A stretch of DNA of 64,000 nucleotides from Hyphomonadaceae bacterium (GTDB lineage: Bacteria > Pseudomonadota > Alphaproteobacteria > Caulobacterales > Aquidulcibacteraceae): the NCBI GenBank assembly GCA_021731815.1, contig JAKFWO010000033.1, forward strand, positions 20,185-84,184, in the 5' to 3' direction. Both the position numbers and the translations under genes were made by a program. Positions 1 to 10,168 of the stretch are shown piece by piece. The stretch's first letter is position 1. Each line of letters starts with the position of its first letter. The notes below the pieces were generated by a model. It did not search any database. It had not been told where the DNA came from and worked only from the letters and a program-made list of their open reading frames with translations.

Positions 1-894
1 CACGCAATAATGGACGATATCGTCGATCACAAAGACCGGTTCGTCATGGGTGGTGGGGCGTGAGGTCTCGAAACACCCCCCCTGATCGATGGAAATATCC
101 ACCAGCACCGCGCCTGGCCGCATGGTTTTGAGCATCTCGCGGGTGATCATGCGTGGTGCCGCCGCCCCGGGGATGAGCACGGCACCGATGACGAGATCGG
201 CCTCGCGCACCGCCTCATTGACCGCCTGGCGGGTGGAATAGACGGTCTCCAGCCGGCCGTTGAATTCGCGGTCGAGTTCCTCAAGCCGTTCGGCATTCTT
301 GTCAAACACCGTGACACGCGCGCGCATGCCCACCGCGATCTGCGCGGCATTATAGCCCGCCACCCCCGCCCCCAGAATGACCACATCGGCCGGGCGCACG
401 CCTGGAACGCCACCCAGCAATACGCCGCGCCCGCCATGGGCCTTTTCGAGGTAGAACGCCCCGACCTGGACGCTCATGCGCCCGGCGACCTCTGACATCG
501 GCTTGAGCAGCGGCAGCCGCCCGGCCCGGTCGGTGACCGTTTCATAGGCAATGCAGATCGCGCCCGAAGCCATCAGGCCCTCGGCCTGGGGCTTGTCGGC
601 GGCGAGATGCAGATAGGTGAACAGGGTATGGTGGGGGCGGAGCAGCGCGATCTCGCTGGCCTGCGGTTCCTTCACCTTGACGATCAGTTCGGCCGCAGCG
701 AACACGGCGGCGGCATCGGGCGCGATGGTGGCACCAAGCTGCGTATAACGCGCATCTTCGGCCCCCACGCCAAGCCCGGCCCCGGTCTCGACAATGACCT
801 CATGCCCGGCCCGGATCAGCTCGCTCACGCTTTCAGGCGTCAGGCCGACACGATATTCCCGGGTCTTGATCTCTTTTGGGGCACCGATACGCAT
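1..894 (-). CDS. ald: Alanine dehydrogenase (C-terminal end cut by window edge)
   Basis: This encodes the first 298 or so residues of NAD-dependent L-alanine dehydrogenase, which interconverts alanine and pyruvate plus ammonia in the cytosol. The N-terminus MRIGAPKEIKTREYRVGLTP is typical of the family. The substrate-binding lysine (VKVKEPQ) and catalytic histidine (YLHLAAD) are present, followed by the Rossmann motif VILGAGVAGYNAA. The usual length is about 370 residues, so the gene runs off the left edge of the window. It lies downstream of nrdA on the same strand but 220 bp away, so it is probably a separate transcript. Confidence 0.95.
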   Translation of the reverse strand, partial: MRIGAPKEIKTREYRVGLTPESVSELIRAGHEVIVETGAGLGVGAEDARYTQLGATIAPDAAAVFAAAELIVKVKEPQASEIALLRPHHTLFTYLHLAADKPQAEGLMASGAICIAYETVTDRAGRLPLLKPMSEVAGRMSVQVGAFYLEKAHGGRGVLLGGVPGVRPADVVILGAGVAGYNAAQIAVGMRARVTVFDKNAERLEELDREFNGRLETVYSTRQAVNEAVREADLVIGAVLIPGAAAPRMITREMLKTMRPGAVLVDISIDQGGCFETSRPTTHDEPVFVIDDIVHYCV

Positions 895-1054
895 ATTCTG
901 CCTCGCCACGGGCGCGCGTGCCGGAAGCCGACGCGCCGAAAAAACCGAACCGGCAGCATGAGCCTAAGCCCTCGGTGGCGCAAGTTTCTTTCGAAAAACG
1001 GCGGCTTTGCGGAGAATCAGCTCGCCGGACTTCGCCTCAGCGCCTGCGCCCGGC

Positions 1055-1096
1055 GATCCTGTCCCTGAATTGCTTTCATTGAGCAGGGACAGGATC
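1055..1096 (-). terminator. Perfect 13-bp hairpin after nrdA
   Basis: GATCCTGTCCCTG at 1055-1067 is perfectly repeated in inverse orientation at 1084-1096, with a 16-nt loop. It lies 18 bp past the nrdA stop codon. There is no U-tract, so it is either a weak or factor-assisted terminator or an mRNA-stabilising 3' hairpin. Confidence 0.5.
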
Positions 1097-1114
1097 AAAA
1101 GCGATGGCCCTGCC

Positions 1115-2998
1115 TCACTGGCAGGCGAGACACTCGTCATAATCCTTGCGTTCGGGCGCATCAAAGCCCGGGGCGATTTCTGCCCTGTCGCCGCTGCCGG
1201 CGAATTGCGCGCGCTGAACGGATTTCGACCGGCAATAATAGAGCGATTTCACGCCCTTCTCCCATGCCGACCAATGCAGCATATGGAGGTCCCATTTATC
1301 GATATCGCCCGGCAGAAACAGATTGAGCGATTGGGACTGGCAGATGAAGGGCGTGCGATCGGCCGCATGTTCGATCACCCAACGCTGATCAAGTTCAAAG
1401 GCCGTCTTGAACACCGCCTTTTCGTCATCCGTCAGGATATCGAGATGCAGCACCGAGCCATCATGTTCGAGGATCGAATTCCACACTTGCGGATTATTGG
1501 CCCCCTTGGAATCCAGTAATTTCTCCAGCCAGGGATTTTTCACCGCAAAAGTCCCCGACAGGGTTTTGTGGGAATAGACATTGGCCGGAATGGGTTCAAT
1601 CCCCGCCGAGGTTCCGCCACAAATGATCGAGATCGAGGCGGTGGGTGCGATTGCGATCTTGTGGGAAAAGCGCGCCATGATGCCGGCATCGGCAGCATCC
1701 GGACAGGGCCCGCGCTCGGTGGCGAGCTTGACGCCTGCGGCATCGGCCGCGCGCCGCATATGCTTGAAAATGGTCTTGTTCCACGCCTTGGCGGCGGCAC
1801 TTTCAAAGGGGACATTGCGCGCTTGCAGGAAGGAATGGAACCCCATGAGCCCGAGCCCGACCGAACGTTCGCGTTCGGCCGAATAGACCGCATGCGCCAT
1901 TTCCTCGGGCGCGCGTTCGATGAAATCCTGCAACACATTGTCGAGGAAGCGGAACACGTCTTCGATGAAGCGCTCGTCATCCTTCCATTCGAGCCAGGTC
2001 TCCGCATTGAGCGAGGACAGGCAGCACACGGCGGTGCGCTCATGGCCGTGATGGTCGCGCCCGGTATGGAGCATGATTTCCGAGCACAGATTGGACTGAC
2101 GCACCTTGAGGCCCAGCATGCGCTGGTGCAGCGCCAATTGCGCATTCACCGTGTCGGAGAAGATGAGATAGGGCTCGCCGGTCTGGAGCCGCAGATCGAG
2201 GATCTTCTGCCATAATTTGCGGGCGCTGACTTCGCGCACCGGTGAATTGTCCTTGGGGCTGCGCAGGCTGAACAGCCGGTCATCGCGCACGCATTCCATG
2301 AACTCATCGGTGATATTGAGCCCGTGATGGAGATTGAGGCTCTTGCGGTTGAAATCGCCCGCCGCCTTGCGGATCTCGAGAAATTCCTCGATCTCGGGAT
2401 GGTGAACATCAAGATAGACCGCCGCCGAACCACGCCGCAACGATCCCTGGCTGATTGCCAGCGTCAGACTGTCCATGACGCGGATGAAGGGGATGATGCC
2501 GCTGGTCTTGCCGTTCTGGCCGACCTTTTCACCGATCGAGCGCACCCCGCCCCAATAGGTGCCGATGCCGCCGCCATTGGAGGCGAGCCAGACATTCTCG
2601 TTCCAGACATCGACGATGCCATCGAGGCTGTCGCCCACCGCATTGAGGAAGCAGGAAATCGGCAGGCCGCGCTCGGCCCCGCCATTGGACAATACCGGGG
2701 TCGCCGGCATGAACCACAGCCGCGACATATAATCATAGAGCCTTTGGGCGTGGTCGAGATCATCGGCATAGGCCGTGGCGACGCGGGCGAACATGCCCTG
2801 GACCGATTCGCCGGCCAGCAGATAGCGGTCCTCGAGCGTCGTGCGCCCGAAATCGGTCAGCAGGCCATCGCGGGAATGGTCGAGCCGCACGCCTTCCACC
2901 ACCCGCAATTGCGGCCTGAGTGGCTTTGGCTTGCCGCGGTGATGGCTGCGAATCTTGACGGTCGGTCCCTTGGGGCCCACGGCTTCTTCACGCGACAT
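1115..2998 (-). CDS. nrdA: Ribonucleoside-diphosphate reductase, large (alpha) subunit
   Basis: This is the catalytic subunit of class I ribonucleotide reductase, which makes deoxyribonucleotides and works with a radical-generating beta subunit. The protein has 627 residues from the ATG at 2998, chosen because GGGAG sits upstream of it and the 23 extra upstream codons look non-native. Visible motifs are the redox cysteine in GLPISCFLNA (about residue 116), the active-site N-x-C-x-E in SNLCSEIM, and the C-terminal redox pair in DECLACQ. The N-terminus is short and I see no ATP-cone, so overall-activity control by dATP may be absent. nrdB is not adjacent, although it often is. Two NrdR-like boxes lie upstream. 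Confidence 0.95.
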   Translation of the reverse strand: MSREEAVGPKGPTVKIRSHHRGKPKPLRPQLRVVEGVRLDHSRDGLLTDFGRTTLEDRYLLAGESVQGMFARVATAYADDLDHAQRLYDYMSRLWFMPATPVLSNGGAERGLPISCFLNAVGDSLDGIVDVWNENVWLASNGGGIGTYWGGVRSIGEKVGQNGKTSGIIPFIRVMDSLTLAISQGSLRRGSAAVYLDVHHPEIEEFLEIRKAAGDFNRKSLNLHHGLNITDEFMECVRDDRLFSLRSPKDNSPVREVSARKLWQKILDLRLQTGEPYLIFSDTVNAQLALHQRMLGLKVRQSNLCSEIMLHTGRDHHGHERTAVCCLSSLNAETWLEWKDDERFIEDVFRFLDNVLQDFIERAPEEMAHAVYSAERERSVGLGLMGFHSFLQARNVPFESAAAKAWNKTIFKHMRRAADAAGVKLATERGPCPDAADAGIMARFSHKIAIAPTASISIICGGTSAGIEPIPANVYSHKTLSGTFAVKNPWLEKLLDSKGANNPQVWNSILEHDGSVLHLDILTDDEKAVFKTAFELDQRWVIEHAADRTPFICQSQSLNLFLPGDIDKWDLHMLHWSAWEKGVKSLYYCRSKSVQRAQFAGSGDRAEIAPGFDAPERKDYDECLACQ

Positions 2999-3089
2999 TC
3001 CACTTGCTCCCTGCAACGCCGGACGGTGCGGACCCATGCCCGCTCTTGCCCGCCCCTGTCCGCTCATTGGACCGAAAATTGGTTACCGT

Positions 3090-3137
3090 ACCCTTTATAT
3101 AGTGGCAGGCGATCCAATTTCCTCCCAGATATAGTGG
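3090..3137 (-). promoter_or_regulatory. Tandem NrdR-like boxes upstream of nrdA
   Basis: Box 1 (3090-3105, ACCCTTTATATAGTGG) matches the palindromic NrdR consensus acaCwAtATaTwGtGt at 13 of 16 positions. Box 2 (3122-3137, CTCCCAGATATAGTGG) matches at about 10 of 16, with the right half well conserved. The starts are 32 bp apart, three helical turns, which is the spacing expected for paired NrdR sites. They lie 92-139 bp upstream of the nrdA start codon, so NrdR repression of nrdA is likely. Confidence 0.75.
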
Positions 3138-3228
3138 AGGCAGAAGTTCCATGGCGTCAATCTGCTGAAAGCGGCCCAGTGGCGAGATTCATTTGAATAA
3201 CCCCTTGATCGCATCCGAATCGCTGGAT

Positions 3229-3894
3229 TCATCCGGCCGGCGGGGTGGCAAGCGTCGGAGGGCCACGCAATTGCTTCGCAAGGATGACAAAGACCAGATC
3301 GTCCCGCCGCGGAATGCCAAAACGCGGGTCATGCGACGGGAAGGGGGCCCGGCTACCCGTGTCGCGATAATTCCTGCGTTCATAAAACGCAATGAGTTCC
3401 GGGCGTTGGGCGATAACGCTCATGGTCATGGTTTGCGCATCGTAATGGCGCATCGCAAAGGCTTCCGCTGCCGCCACCAGTTGTTTGCCGAGCCCCGCGG
3501 CCTGACACAGGGGATCCACCGCGAGCATCCCAAGTCCCGCCACTGGCGCGGGCAGCCCGGAATCATCGTCGAGGCCACGGGGCCCTGCCCGCGACACGCG
3601 CACACAGCCGATCAGTCCGCCGCCTCGCCCTGGCCCCGCGCCATCGGCCGCCAAATCGGCGCGCAGGCCAGCGCACAGAATTGCTTCATTGTCGCGATCA
3701 TCGAGAATCGCCTGAAGACCCTCGCGGTCCACACGCTGCCCGCCCAGCAAATCGGCCTCATGCGTCCAGCCGGCTTTGGCACTCTCGCCGCGAAAAGCGC
3801 GCGCAACCAATTCATGGAGGGCGGGCAGATCCGAAGCGATCGCACGGCGAATGGCCATTGGTGCCGTGTGGATTGCACTCTGCTCACTTGTCAT
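3229..3894 (-). CDS. GNAT-family N-acetyltransferase
   Basis: This is a 221-residue protein with a single GNAT fold: the N-terminal IRRAIASDLPALHELVARAF helix-strand pattern, a central strand GMLAVDPLCQ, the acetyl-CoA pyrophosphate-binding loop QAAGLGKQLV (the Q/R-x-x-G-x-G/A motif) and the late AFYERRNYRDTG segment. GNAT enzymes transfer acetyl from acetyl-CoA to an amine, and the substrate cannot be told here. The ATG at 3894 is preferred over the GTG at 3900 that opens the frame. It is transcribed away from thiE and lies upstream of nrdA on the same strand, but the NrdR region separates them. Confidence 0.85.
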   Translation of the reverse strand: MTSEQSAIHTAPMAIRRAIASDLPALHELVARAFRGESAKAGWTHEADLLGGQRVDREGLQAILDDRDNEAILCAGLRADLAADGAGPGRGGGLIGCVRVSRAGPRGLDDDSGLPAPVAGLGMLAVDPLCQAAGLGKQLVAAAEAFAMRHYDAQTMTMSVIAQRPELIAFYERRNYRDTGSRAPFPSHDPRFGIPRRDDLVFVILAKQLRGPPTLATPPAG

Positions 3895-3989
3895 CGACAC
3901 TCATTTCCCGCATTTCCCGAAATCAGGGCCCCGAAATCAGGAACCTGAAAACGGAAACCTGACAAAGTTTCGCCTTGTGTGCCTTTTAC

Positions 3990-4652
3990 ATGGATTCCAT
4001 GTCCGCCTGTCGACTCTATCTCATCACGCCGCCTGCCATTCCCGATCCCGAGGCCTTTGCCGATCTGCTGGCCGATGCGATTGCGGGCGCGGATCTCGCC
4101 GTGCTGCAAATCCGGCTGAAAGACATCAGCGATGCCGAGCTCCGTCGCATCGCCCGCCGCATCATCCCGATCGGACATCAGGCTGGGGCGGCCGTGCTCA
4201 TCAATGACCGGCCCGATCTCGCGGCGGAACTTGGAGCCGATGGCGTCCATATCGGGCAAAGCGATGCCTCCTGTGCGCAGGCCCGCTCCATCCTCGGGCC
4301 TGACCGGGTGATCGGGGTCACCTGCCATGACAGCCGGCATCTGGCGATGGAAGCCGGCGAGGCGGGGGCCGATTATGTCGCCTTCGGGGCCTTCTTCCCG
4401 ACTGCGACCAAAACCGCCGCTACCACCGCCAGCCCGGAATTGCTGGGCTGGTGGTCGGAATTGTTCGAAATTCCCTGCGTGGCGATCGGTGGCATCACCA
4501 TCGACACCTGTGCGGAACTCGCCCGCGCCGGTGCGGATTTCGTGGCAGTCTCGGCCGGCATCTGGTCCCATCCGCTCGGGCCGAAAGCAGCCATCGCCGC
4601 CTTCAATGCACGGCTTGCCGAAGTGGAAAAAGAAAGCACCCCGGCCCGATGA
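3990..4652 (+). CDS. thiE: Thiamine-phosphate synthase
   Basis: This enzyme couples the hydroxymethylpyrimidine and thiazole moieties to give thiamine monophosphate. The protein has about 220 residues with a TIM-barrel pattern: RLYLITPP at the start, LQIRLKD (pyrophosphate and pyrimidine site), [43 protein letters not shown] and the phosphate loop CVAIGGIT. The start is uncertain: ATG at 3990 and ATG at 3999 are equally plausible and both lack a strong ribosome binding site. The stop codon overlaps the start of the next gene (ATGA), so the two are translationally coupled. No other thi genes are adjacent. Confidence 0.9.
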   Translation: MDSMSACRLYLITPPAIPDPEAFADLLADAIAGADLAVLQIRLKDISDAELRRIARRIIPIGHQAGAAVLINDRPDLAAELGADGVHIGQSDASCAQARSILGPDRVIGVTCHDSRHLAMEAGEAGADYVAFGAFFPTATKTAATTASPELLGWWSELFEIPCVAIGGITIDTCAELARAGADFVAVSAGIWSHPLGPKAAIAAFNARLAEVEKESTPAR

Positions 4653-5632
4653 CCCCCTTCTTGCGCTCCCTGTTTCCGATCCTCGCTTTGTTCTGGCTCG
4701 CCGGAGGCCCGGTTTTTGCCCAGACCTCGGCCGCGCCCGGTGCCTTGCGCGCGCGCGCGGTCGAGGCCTTTCAGGCCGGACGCCATGCCGAGGCGCTCGG
4801 TTTCGCCAAAGCCGCCGCGCGCGAAAACGATGCGGATTCGGCGGCCCTTGCCGGGCATATCCTGCTGGTCAGCCCGCGGGTCCCGCGCGATCCGGGCGAG
4901 GCCGCCAAATGGCTGCGCATGGCCGCGGCCGCGGGTCAGACCGATGCGCTGATGGAGCTCGCCCAATTGGCGCGTGCCGAACAAGGCGGCGTCAAGCGCG
5001 CGGAAGCGCGCGGTTTTTACGAGGCGGCGATCACCCGCGGCCGGGCCGATGCGGCCTTTGCGCTTGGCGACGCGCTGGCGCGGGGTGAATTGGGACCGGC
5101 CGACCGTGCGGCGGCGGCCGCGGCCTTTGAGCGGGCCGCCGGCCTCGGCGATGCGCAGGGGGCCTATCTCGCCGCACTGATCTATTCGGAATCGGAATCC
5201 TTTTCTTCCGAAGCCGCCAAGGCACGGCGCCTGATGCAGCTCGCCGCCGAACGCGGCGTGGTGGAAGCGGCCGGTGATTATGCATTGATGCTGCTCAATG
5301 GGCAGGGCGGGGCGGTGGATGCGCGCGAAGCGCTGAAATGGCTGCGTGCGGGTGCCGACCAGGACGACGCGACCGCGCAATTTTTGCTGGCGGCGGCATT
5401 GGCCAGCGGCAAGGAGCCCGGCCTTGCCGAGCCTGCCGCCTTCCGCGAGGCCTATTCCTTCGTTTTGCGCTCGCTGGCGCACAGCCTGCCCGAGGACAGC
5501 CCGATCAAATCAGCCCGCCTCGAACTCCGGGCGGCGCTCGAACAGCGCCTCGCCCCGGAGGTTCAGACCGCCATCCGCACGGAAGTGGCGCGCGCGATTC
5601 CTCGAGCAACGGCCCCGAACCGCCCGAAATAG
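4649..5632 (+). CDS. Secreted Sel1-like (TPR) repeat protein
   Basis: This is a 327-residue protein with a signal peptide ([20 protein letters not shown], cleavage near VFA-Q) followed by about six Sel1-type helix-turn-helix repeats, recognisable by the A-x-x-x-L-x-x-L-Y/A...G and [16 protein letters not shown] patterns. Sel1 proteins are usually periplasmic scaffolds. The ATG at 4649 overlaps the thiE stop by 4 bp, so it is co-translated with thiE, although no functional link is evident. Its stop lies 19 bp from the convergent hslU stop. Confidence 0.8.
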   Translation: MTPFLRSLFPILALFWLAGGPVFAQTSAAPGALRARAVEAFQAGRHAEALGFAKAAARENDADSAALAGHILLVSPRVPRDPGEAAKWLRMAAAAGQTDALMELAQLARAEQGGVKRAEARGFYEAAITRGRADAAFALGDALARGELGPADRAAAAAAFERAAGLGDAQGAYLAALIYSESESFSSEAAKARRLMQLAAERGVVEAAGDYALMLLNGQGGAVDAREALKWLRAGADQDDATAQFLLAAALASGKEPGLAEPAAFREAYSFVLRSLAHSLPEDSPIKSARLELRAALEQRLAPEVQTAIRTEVARAIPRATAPNRPK

Positions 5633-5651
5633 CGGCCAGCCCCCCCTGCGG

Positions 5652-6959
5652 TCACAAAATGAAGCGGCTGAGATCGGTATTCTGGACCAGCGGGCGCAAT
5701 TGGGCGCGGACATAATCGACATCGATCGTCACGGTCTCGCCGGCGCGATCCGGGGCCGAAAAGCTGATGTCATCCAGCAGGCGTTCGAGCATGGTATGCA
5801 GGCGCCGTGCCCCAATATTTTCGACCGCCTCATTAACCTCGGCGGCAAGGGCCGCGATCTCGTCCACCGCTGCGTCCGTGAAAACCAGCGTCACGCCTTC
5901 GGCTCCCAGCAAGGCGATATATTGCCGGATGAGATTGGCCTCGGGCTCGACCAGGATGCGGCGGAAATCGTCCCGCGTCAGGGCCTTGAGTTCGACCCGG
6001 ATCGGCAGGCGGCCCTGCAATTCGGGCAGGAGGTCCGAGGGTTTCGCCACCTGGAACGCGCCCGAAGCGATGAACAGGATATGGTCGGTCTTGACCATGC
6101 CATATTTGGTGGCGACATTGGCCCCTTCGAGCAAGGGCAGGAGGTCGCGCTGCACGCCTTCGCGCGAGACATCGGCCCCGCCGCGCTCCTGCCGGCTGGC
6201 GATCTTGTCGATCTCGTCGATGAACACGATCCCGTCGCTTTCTGCGAGCGTGAGCGCTTCCTTGTGCAGGACCTCGGGGTCCAGCAATTTCTCGCTTTCC
6301 TCGGCGATCAGCGGCGCACGCGCTTCGCTGACGCGCATCCGCACCCGTTTGGCCGGCCGCGGCATGGCCTTTGACAGCAATTCCGAGAGATTGAACACGC
6401 CCATGGAGCCGGGCGGCGCATTGGGCAACTCAAAGGGATTGCCGGAAGGGCCCGGCTGGGCGAGTTCGACTTCGACTTCCTTGTCCTCCATGCTGCCCTC
6501 GCGCAGGCGGCGGCGAAATTCTGCGCGGGTGGCCTCGGAAGATTTCTCCCCGACCAGCGCCGAAATCAGCCGCTCCTCGGCAAGGATTTCCGCCCGCGCC
6601 CGCATTTCGCGCCGCCGGTGCTCGCGCACCAGCCCGACCGCCACTTCCACCAGATCGCGCACGATCTGTTCGACATCGCGCCCGACATAGCCGACTTCGG
6701 TGAAGCGGGTGGCCTCGACCTTGAGAAAGGGAGCCTGGGCGAGCCGCGCGAGGCGGCGGGAGATTTCGGTCTTGCCCACCCCCGTCGGCCCGATCATCAG
6801 GATGTTTTTGGGCGTTACCTCGTCGCGCAAGTTTTCGGGCAGGCGCTTGCGCCGCCAGCGATTGCGCAAGGCAATGGCCACGGCACGCTTGGCGTCGGTC
6901 TGGCCAACGATGAAACGATCGAGTTCGGAAACAATTTCACGGGGAGAAAAATCGGTCAT
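5652..6959 (-). CDS. hslU: HslU, ATPase subunit of the HslUV protease
   Basis: This is a 435-residue AAA+ unfoldase that feeds substrates to the HslV peptidase. It starts [20 protein letters not shown], with Walker A at [13 protein letters not shown], the pore-loop region [19 protein letters not shown], the I-domain insertion in the middle, Walker B at [10 protein letters not shown], sensor [10 protein letters not shown] and a C-terminal end in LSRFIL, the kind of tail that docks into HslV. The length is normal. hslV, usually immediately upstream, is not here: parC is upstream and a convergent gene is downstream. The reading frame appears intact. Confidence 0.97.
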   Translation of the reverse strand: MTDFSPREIVSELDRFIVGQTDAKRAVAIALRNRWRRKRLPENLRDEVTPKNILMIGPTGVGKTEISRRLARLAQAPFLKVEATRFTEVGYVGRDVEQIVRDLVEVAVGLVREHRRREMRARAEILAEERLISALVGEKSSEATRAEFRRRLREGSMEDKEVEVELAQPGPSGNPFELPNAPPGSMGVFNLSELLSKAMPRPAKRVRMRVSEARAPLIAEESEKLLDPEVLHKEALTLAESDGIVFIDEIDKIASRQERGGADVSREGVQRDLLPLLEGANVATKYGMVKTDHILFIASGAFQVAKPSDLLPELQGRLPIRVELKALTRDDFRRILVEPEANLIRQYIALLGAEGVTLVFTDAAVDEIAALAAEVNEAVENIGARRLHTMLERLLDDISFSAPDRAGETVTIDVDYVRAQLRPLVQNTDLSRFIL

Positions 6960-7022
6960 TCCGGAAAGATATTCATTTCACAGGGCCAGTGAAATAGCGC
7001 ATATGCACCGATTTCCCGGCCC

Positions 7023-9281
7023 TCACGCCGGTCGTGCATCGAACCTGCCATTCCGCGAAAAGCCCTTGGGCGCAGGTTTTCCGGCCCCCGCGCGCTTGCC
7101 TTCGAAATCGCGCCAATCCTCGACCACCCGGTTGCGGCCCGCCGAATCCACCCAATAGAGCCCGGTTCCGGATGAAAACACCAGCGCATCGGCCAGTCCG
7201 CCATCGCGCAGGGTCTGGAGTTTGACGCCCTGCCCGCGTTCCATTTCCGGAAGCTCGGCGCGGTCGAAAACCAGTAATTTGCGGTTCTCGCCGATCAATG
7301 CGACGCGGTCGCCCGCAGCTTCCCGGCACAGGATCATTCGCGTCCCCGTGGACAGGTTCATTACCTGCTTTCCGGCTTTTTTCGCGGACAGAAGCTGATC
7401 CTCGGCCACGATGAATCCCTTGCCATCGCTGGTGGCGACCAGTCGCTGGCGACCTGGCACATGGAAGAACAGGCCAATGGCCTCGGCACCGTCATCCATG
7501 TCGACCATCAGGCGAAGCGGCTCGCCAAATCCTCGCCCGGTCGGCAATTTATCGGGAGCGAGCGCATAAAACCGCCCGTCACTCGCCGCGAGAATGAGAC
7601 GGGTGGTGGTTTCCCCGCGCGCCACGAAAGCCAGCGCATCGCCTTCCTTGAACTTCACGCCGTCAAGATCGTCGAGATGGCCCTTGAGGGCCCGGACCCA
7701 GCCCTTTTGGGACAGCAGGATCGTGACATCCTCGCGCGCCACCAGCGCATCCGCCACGAGGGCACGCGCCTCCATCGGCCCGGTGATCACCGTGCGCCGC
7801 CGCCCCAGCGCGGTGTCCGGGCCGAAAGCCTTGCGGGTATTGGCGAGTTCGCCGGAAATGCGCTGCCATTGCGCGACCTCGCTGCCCAACAGCGCTTCGA
7901 TCTGCTGCAATTCAGCCCGCAGGGCCGCATCTTCGCCTTTGATCTCCATCTCCTCCAGCCGGCGCAGGCTGCGCAGACGGGTGTTGAGAATGCTTTCGGC
8001 CTGAACATCGGTGATCCGGAAGCGTTCGATGAGGGCGGGTTTGGGTTCGTCCTCCTCCCGGATGATGCGGATGACCTCATCGAGATTGAGAAAAGCGATC
8101 AACAGGCCGGCAAGGACCTCCAGCCGCTCGGCGATCTTGCGCTGGCGGCGCGAGGACCGGCGGAGCAGCACATCGCGGCGGTGATCGAGAAACGCGCGCA
8201 GGATTTCCCTGAGGCCCATCACGCGGGGTGCGCCTTTCGCATCGAGCGCTGTCATGTTGATCGATAGCCGCGTCTCGAGCGGCGAGAGCCGGAACAGGCT
8301 CTCCATCAGCATTTCGGGCGCGACATTGCGGCTTTTGGGTTCGAGCACGAGGCGAATGGTCTCGGCGCTTTCATCGCGCACATCGCCCAGCAAAGGGACC
8401 TTTTTGTCCTCCAGCAGATCGGCGATCGCGGTGATCAGTTTCGCCTTTTCGACCTGAAACGGAATTTCCTCGACAATGATCCGCCATTGGCCGCGCTCAT
8501 ATTCCTCGATCTGCCAGCGGGCGCGCAGGCGCAACCCGCCTTTGCCGGTCTCGTAGATCTCGCGCAATTGGGCGGGATCGGCGGCTATCACGCCCCCGGT
8601 CGGCAGATCGGGGCCCCTGACAATGGCGAGGAGGTCGTCGATCCCCGCTTCGGGCCGCGCGATGAGCAGGCGCGCGGCATCGATCAGCTCGGCCGCATTA
8701 TGGGGCGGGATATTGGTTGCCATGCCAACCGCGATGCCGGTGGCACCATTGGCGAGCAGATTGGGAAACGCTGCCGGCAGAACGGTGGGTTCCTCGCTCT
8801 GGCCGTCATAGGTCGGGCGGAAATCCACCGCTTCCTCGCCGAGCCCTTCGAGCAGAAGCGCCGCCGCCGCAGTGAGCCGGCTTTCGGTATAGCGCATGGC
8901 GGCGGGATTATCCCCGTCAATATTCCCGAAATTGCCCTGGCCATCGACCAATGGATAACGCACGGCGAAATCCTGGGCGAGGCGGGCCATCGCGTCATAG
9001 ATCGCCTGATCGCCATGGGGATGGTAATTGCCCATCACCTCACCCACCACCTTGGCAGATTTCTTGAAGCCCTGTCCGGGATCGAGCCGCATCTCGCGCA
9101 TGGCGTAAAGGATGCGGCGATGCACCGGCTTCAGGCCGTCGCGCACATCGGGCAAAGCGCGCGCGGTGATGGTGGACAGCGCATAAGCGAGATAGCGCCG
9201 CGACAGGGCATCCTCAAAGGCCTCATCGACGATCTGGCCGCCATCGCCCCGCCCGCCGCCGATCACATCCACGACACCCAT
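7023..9281 (-). CDS. parC: DNA topoisomerase IV subunit A
   Basis: This is a 752-residue type IIA topoisomerase subunit that breaks and rejoins DNA to decatenate daughter chromosomes, working with ParE. Visible are the [20 protein letters not shown] start of the breakage-reunion domain, [19 protein letters not shown], the catalytic tyrosine in [10 protein letters not shown], and a C-terminal half with the beta-pinwheel repeats. The ATG at 9281 is chosen because AAGAGGGG precedes it at the right distance, and the 20 upstream in-frame codons do not resemble the family. The GyrA-box typical of gyrase is not evident and the C-terminal domain is short, which favours ParC over GyrA. Confidence 0.93.
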   Translation of the reverse strand: MGVVDVIGGGRGDGGQIVDEAFEDALSRRYLAYALSTITARALPDVRDGLKPVHRRILYAMREMRLDPGQGFKKSAKVVGEVMGNYHPHGDQAIYDAMARLAQDFAVRYPLVDGQGNFGNIDGDNPAAMRYTESRLTAAAALLLEGLGEEAVDFRPTYDGQSEEPTVLPAAFPNLLANGATGIAVGMATNIPPHNAAELIDAARLLIARPEAGIDDLLAIVRGPDLPTGGVIAADPAQLREIYETGKGGLRLRARWQIEEYERGQWRIIVEEIPFQVEKAKLITAIADLLEDKKVPLLGDVRDESAETIRLVLEPKSRNVAPEMLMESLFRLSPLETRLSINMTALDAKGAPRVMGLREILRAFLDHRRDVLLRRSSRRQRKIAERLEVLAGLLIAFLNLDEVIRIIREEDEPKPALIERFRITDVQAESILNTRLRSLRRLEEMEIKGEDAALRAELQQIEALLGSEVAQWQRISGELANTRKAFGPDTALGRRRTVITGPMEARALVADALVAREDVTILLSQKGWVRALKGHLDDLDGVKFKEGDALAFVARGETTTRLILAASDGRFYALAPDKLPTGRGFGEPLRLMVDMDDGAEAIGLFFHVPGRQRLVATSDGKGFIVAEDQLLSAKKAGKQVMNLSTGTRMILCREAAGDRVALIGENRKLLVFDRAELPEMERGQGVKLQTLRDGGLADALVFSSGTGLYWVDSAGRNRVVEDWRDFEGKRAGAGKPAPKGFSRNGRFDARPA

Positions 9282-9477
9282 GGCCTGCCCCTCTTGATTC
9301 TGAAGCCAACAGGAATGGAGGCGATTCGTGCGTACTGGCAAGCTCTGGCAGGGAATGGAACCTCATGAGGCGGCGAGAGCTTGCAATTTTCCGGTAGCCC
9401 CTTCATGCCCGCGGACGCAATTGCGCGCCCGGAGCGTTGTTCAGCGCAGAGGTGCCCGACAGGTGAAAGAAACAACC

Positions 9478-9954
9478 ATGCGCGGATTTTTCGGGATCGG
9501 GGCCGAGGAAATCTCGAAACCCATGAATTTGGGGGCCCTGTTCCGCACGGCGCATGCATTTGGGGCGAGCTTCGTGTTCACCGTCAATGCGGCGGCGAAA
9601 ATCCGCGAAATCAATCGGGCCGACACCTCCAAAACATCCGACCATGTGCCGTGGTTTGCCTGGGACAATGTCTCGGCAATGGATTTGCCCGTGGGCTGCG
9701 TGTTGGTGGGGGTCGAGATCACCGACGACGCGATCGAATTGCCGCGTTTTCGCCATCCGCATTCGGCGGCCTATGTTCTGGGGCGGGAAAAGGGCTCGCT
9801 GTCGCCCGCCATGCTGGCGCGCTGCGCGTATGTCGTGAAGATCCCGACGAAATTCTCGCTCAATGTCGGGCTGGCCGGCGCGCTCGTCATGTATGACCGC
9901 CTGCTGACACTTGGCGGCTATGGCGAGCGCCCGACGAGCCTGCTTCAGCAATAG
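9478..9954 (+). CDS. TrmH/SpoU-type RNA 2'-O-methyltransferase
   Basis: This 158-residue single-domain SPOUT enzyme probably methylates a ribose 2'-OH in tRNA or rRNA with SAM. Motif 1 is MNLGALFRTAHAFGASFVF, motif 2 is the glycine-rich YVLGREKGSLS, and motif 3, forming the knot, is KIPTKFSLNVGLAGALVMYD. It lacks the N-terminal substrate-binding extension of TrmH and RlmB, so the target cannot be named. AGGTGAAAG precedes the ATG. It is divergent from parC. Confidence 0.85.
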   Translation: MRGFFGIGAEEISKPMNLGALFRTAHAFGASFVFTVNAAAKIREINRADTSKTSDHVPWFAWDNVSAMDLPVGCVLVGVEITDDAIELPRFRHPHSAAYVLGREKGSLSPAMLARCAYVVKIPTKFSLNVGLAGALVMYDRLLTLGGYGERPTSLLQQ

Positions 9955-10168
9955 GCACGCTGCGGCATATTTCAGCCGTCAGGCAAAACAGTCCCGGAAA
10001 ATCGTGAGCGAGCCCCGTCTGAACGGGGAATCCGTCGCAGGAGAACAAGAAAGCGGGGCAGTGATTTCCGAGCTCTGACGCACATACATGCCCGGCCCGG
10101 CGGCCATTGGCCGTTCCCGGGTCTTTCCGGATTAACGCGAGGTCTGGCGGGCATTGAAAAGGACCGGG

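Noticed and set aside
6975..6995. 7-bp inverted repeat ATTTCAC/GTGAAAT between parC and hslU
   Set aside because: Short arms with a 7-bp spacer; expected by chance at this length and not linked to a known operator.
10013..10028. CCCCGT-CTGA-ACGGGG hairpin in the spacer before rnd
   Set aside because: Six-bp stem without a U-tract; could end either convergent transcript but the evidence is too thin.
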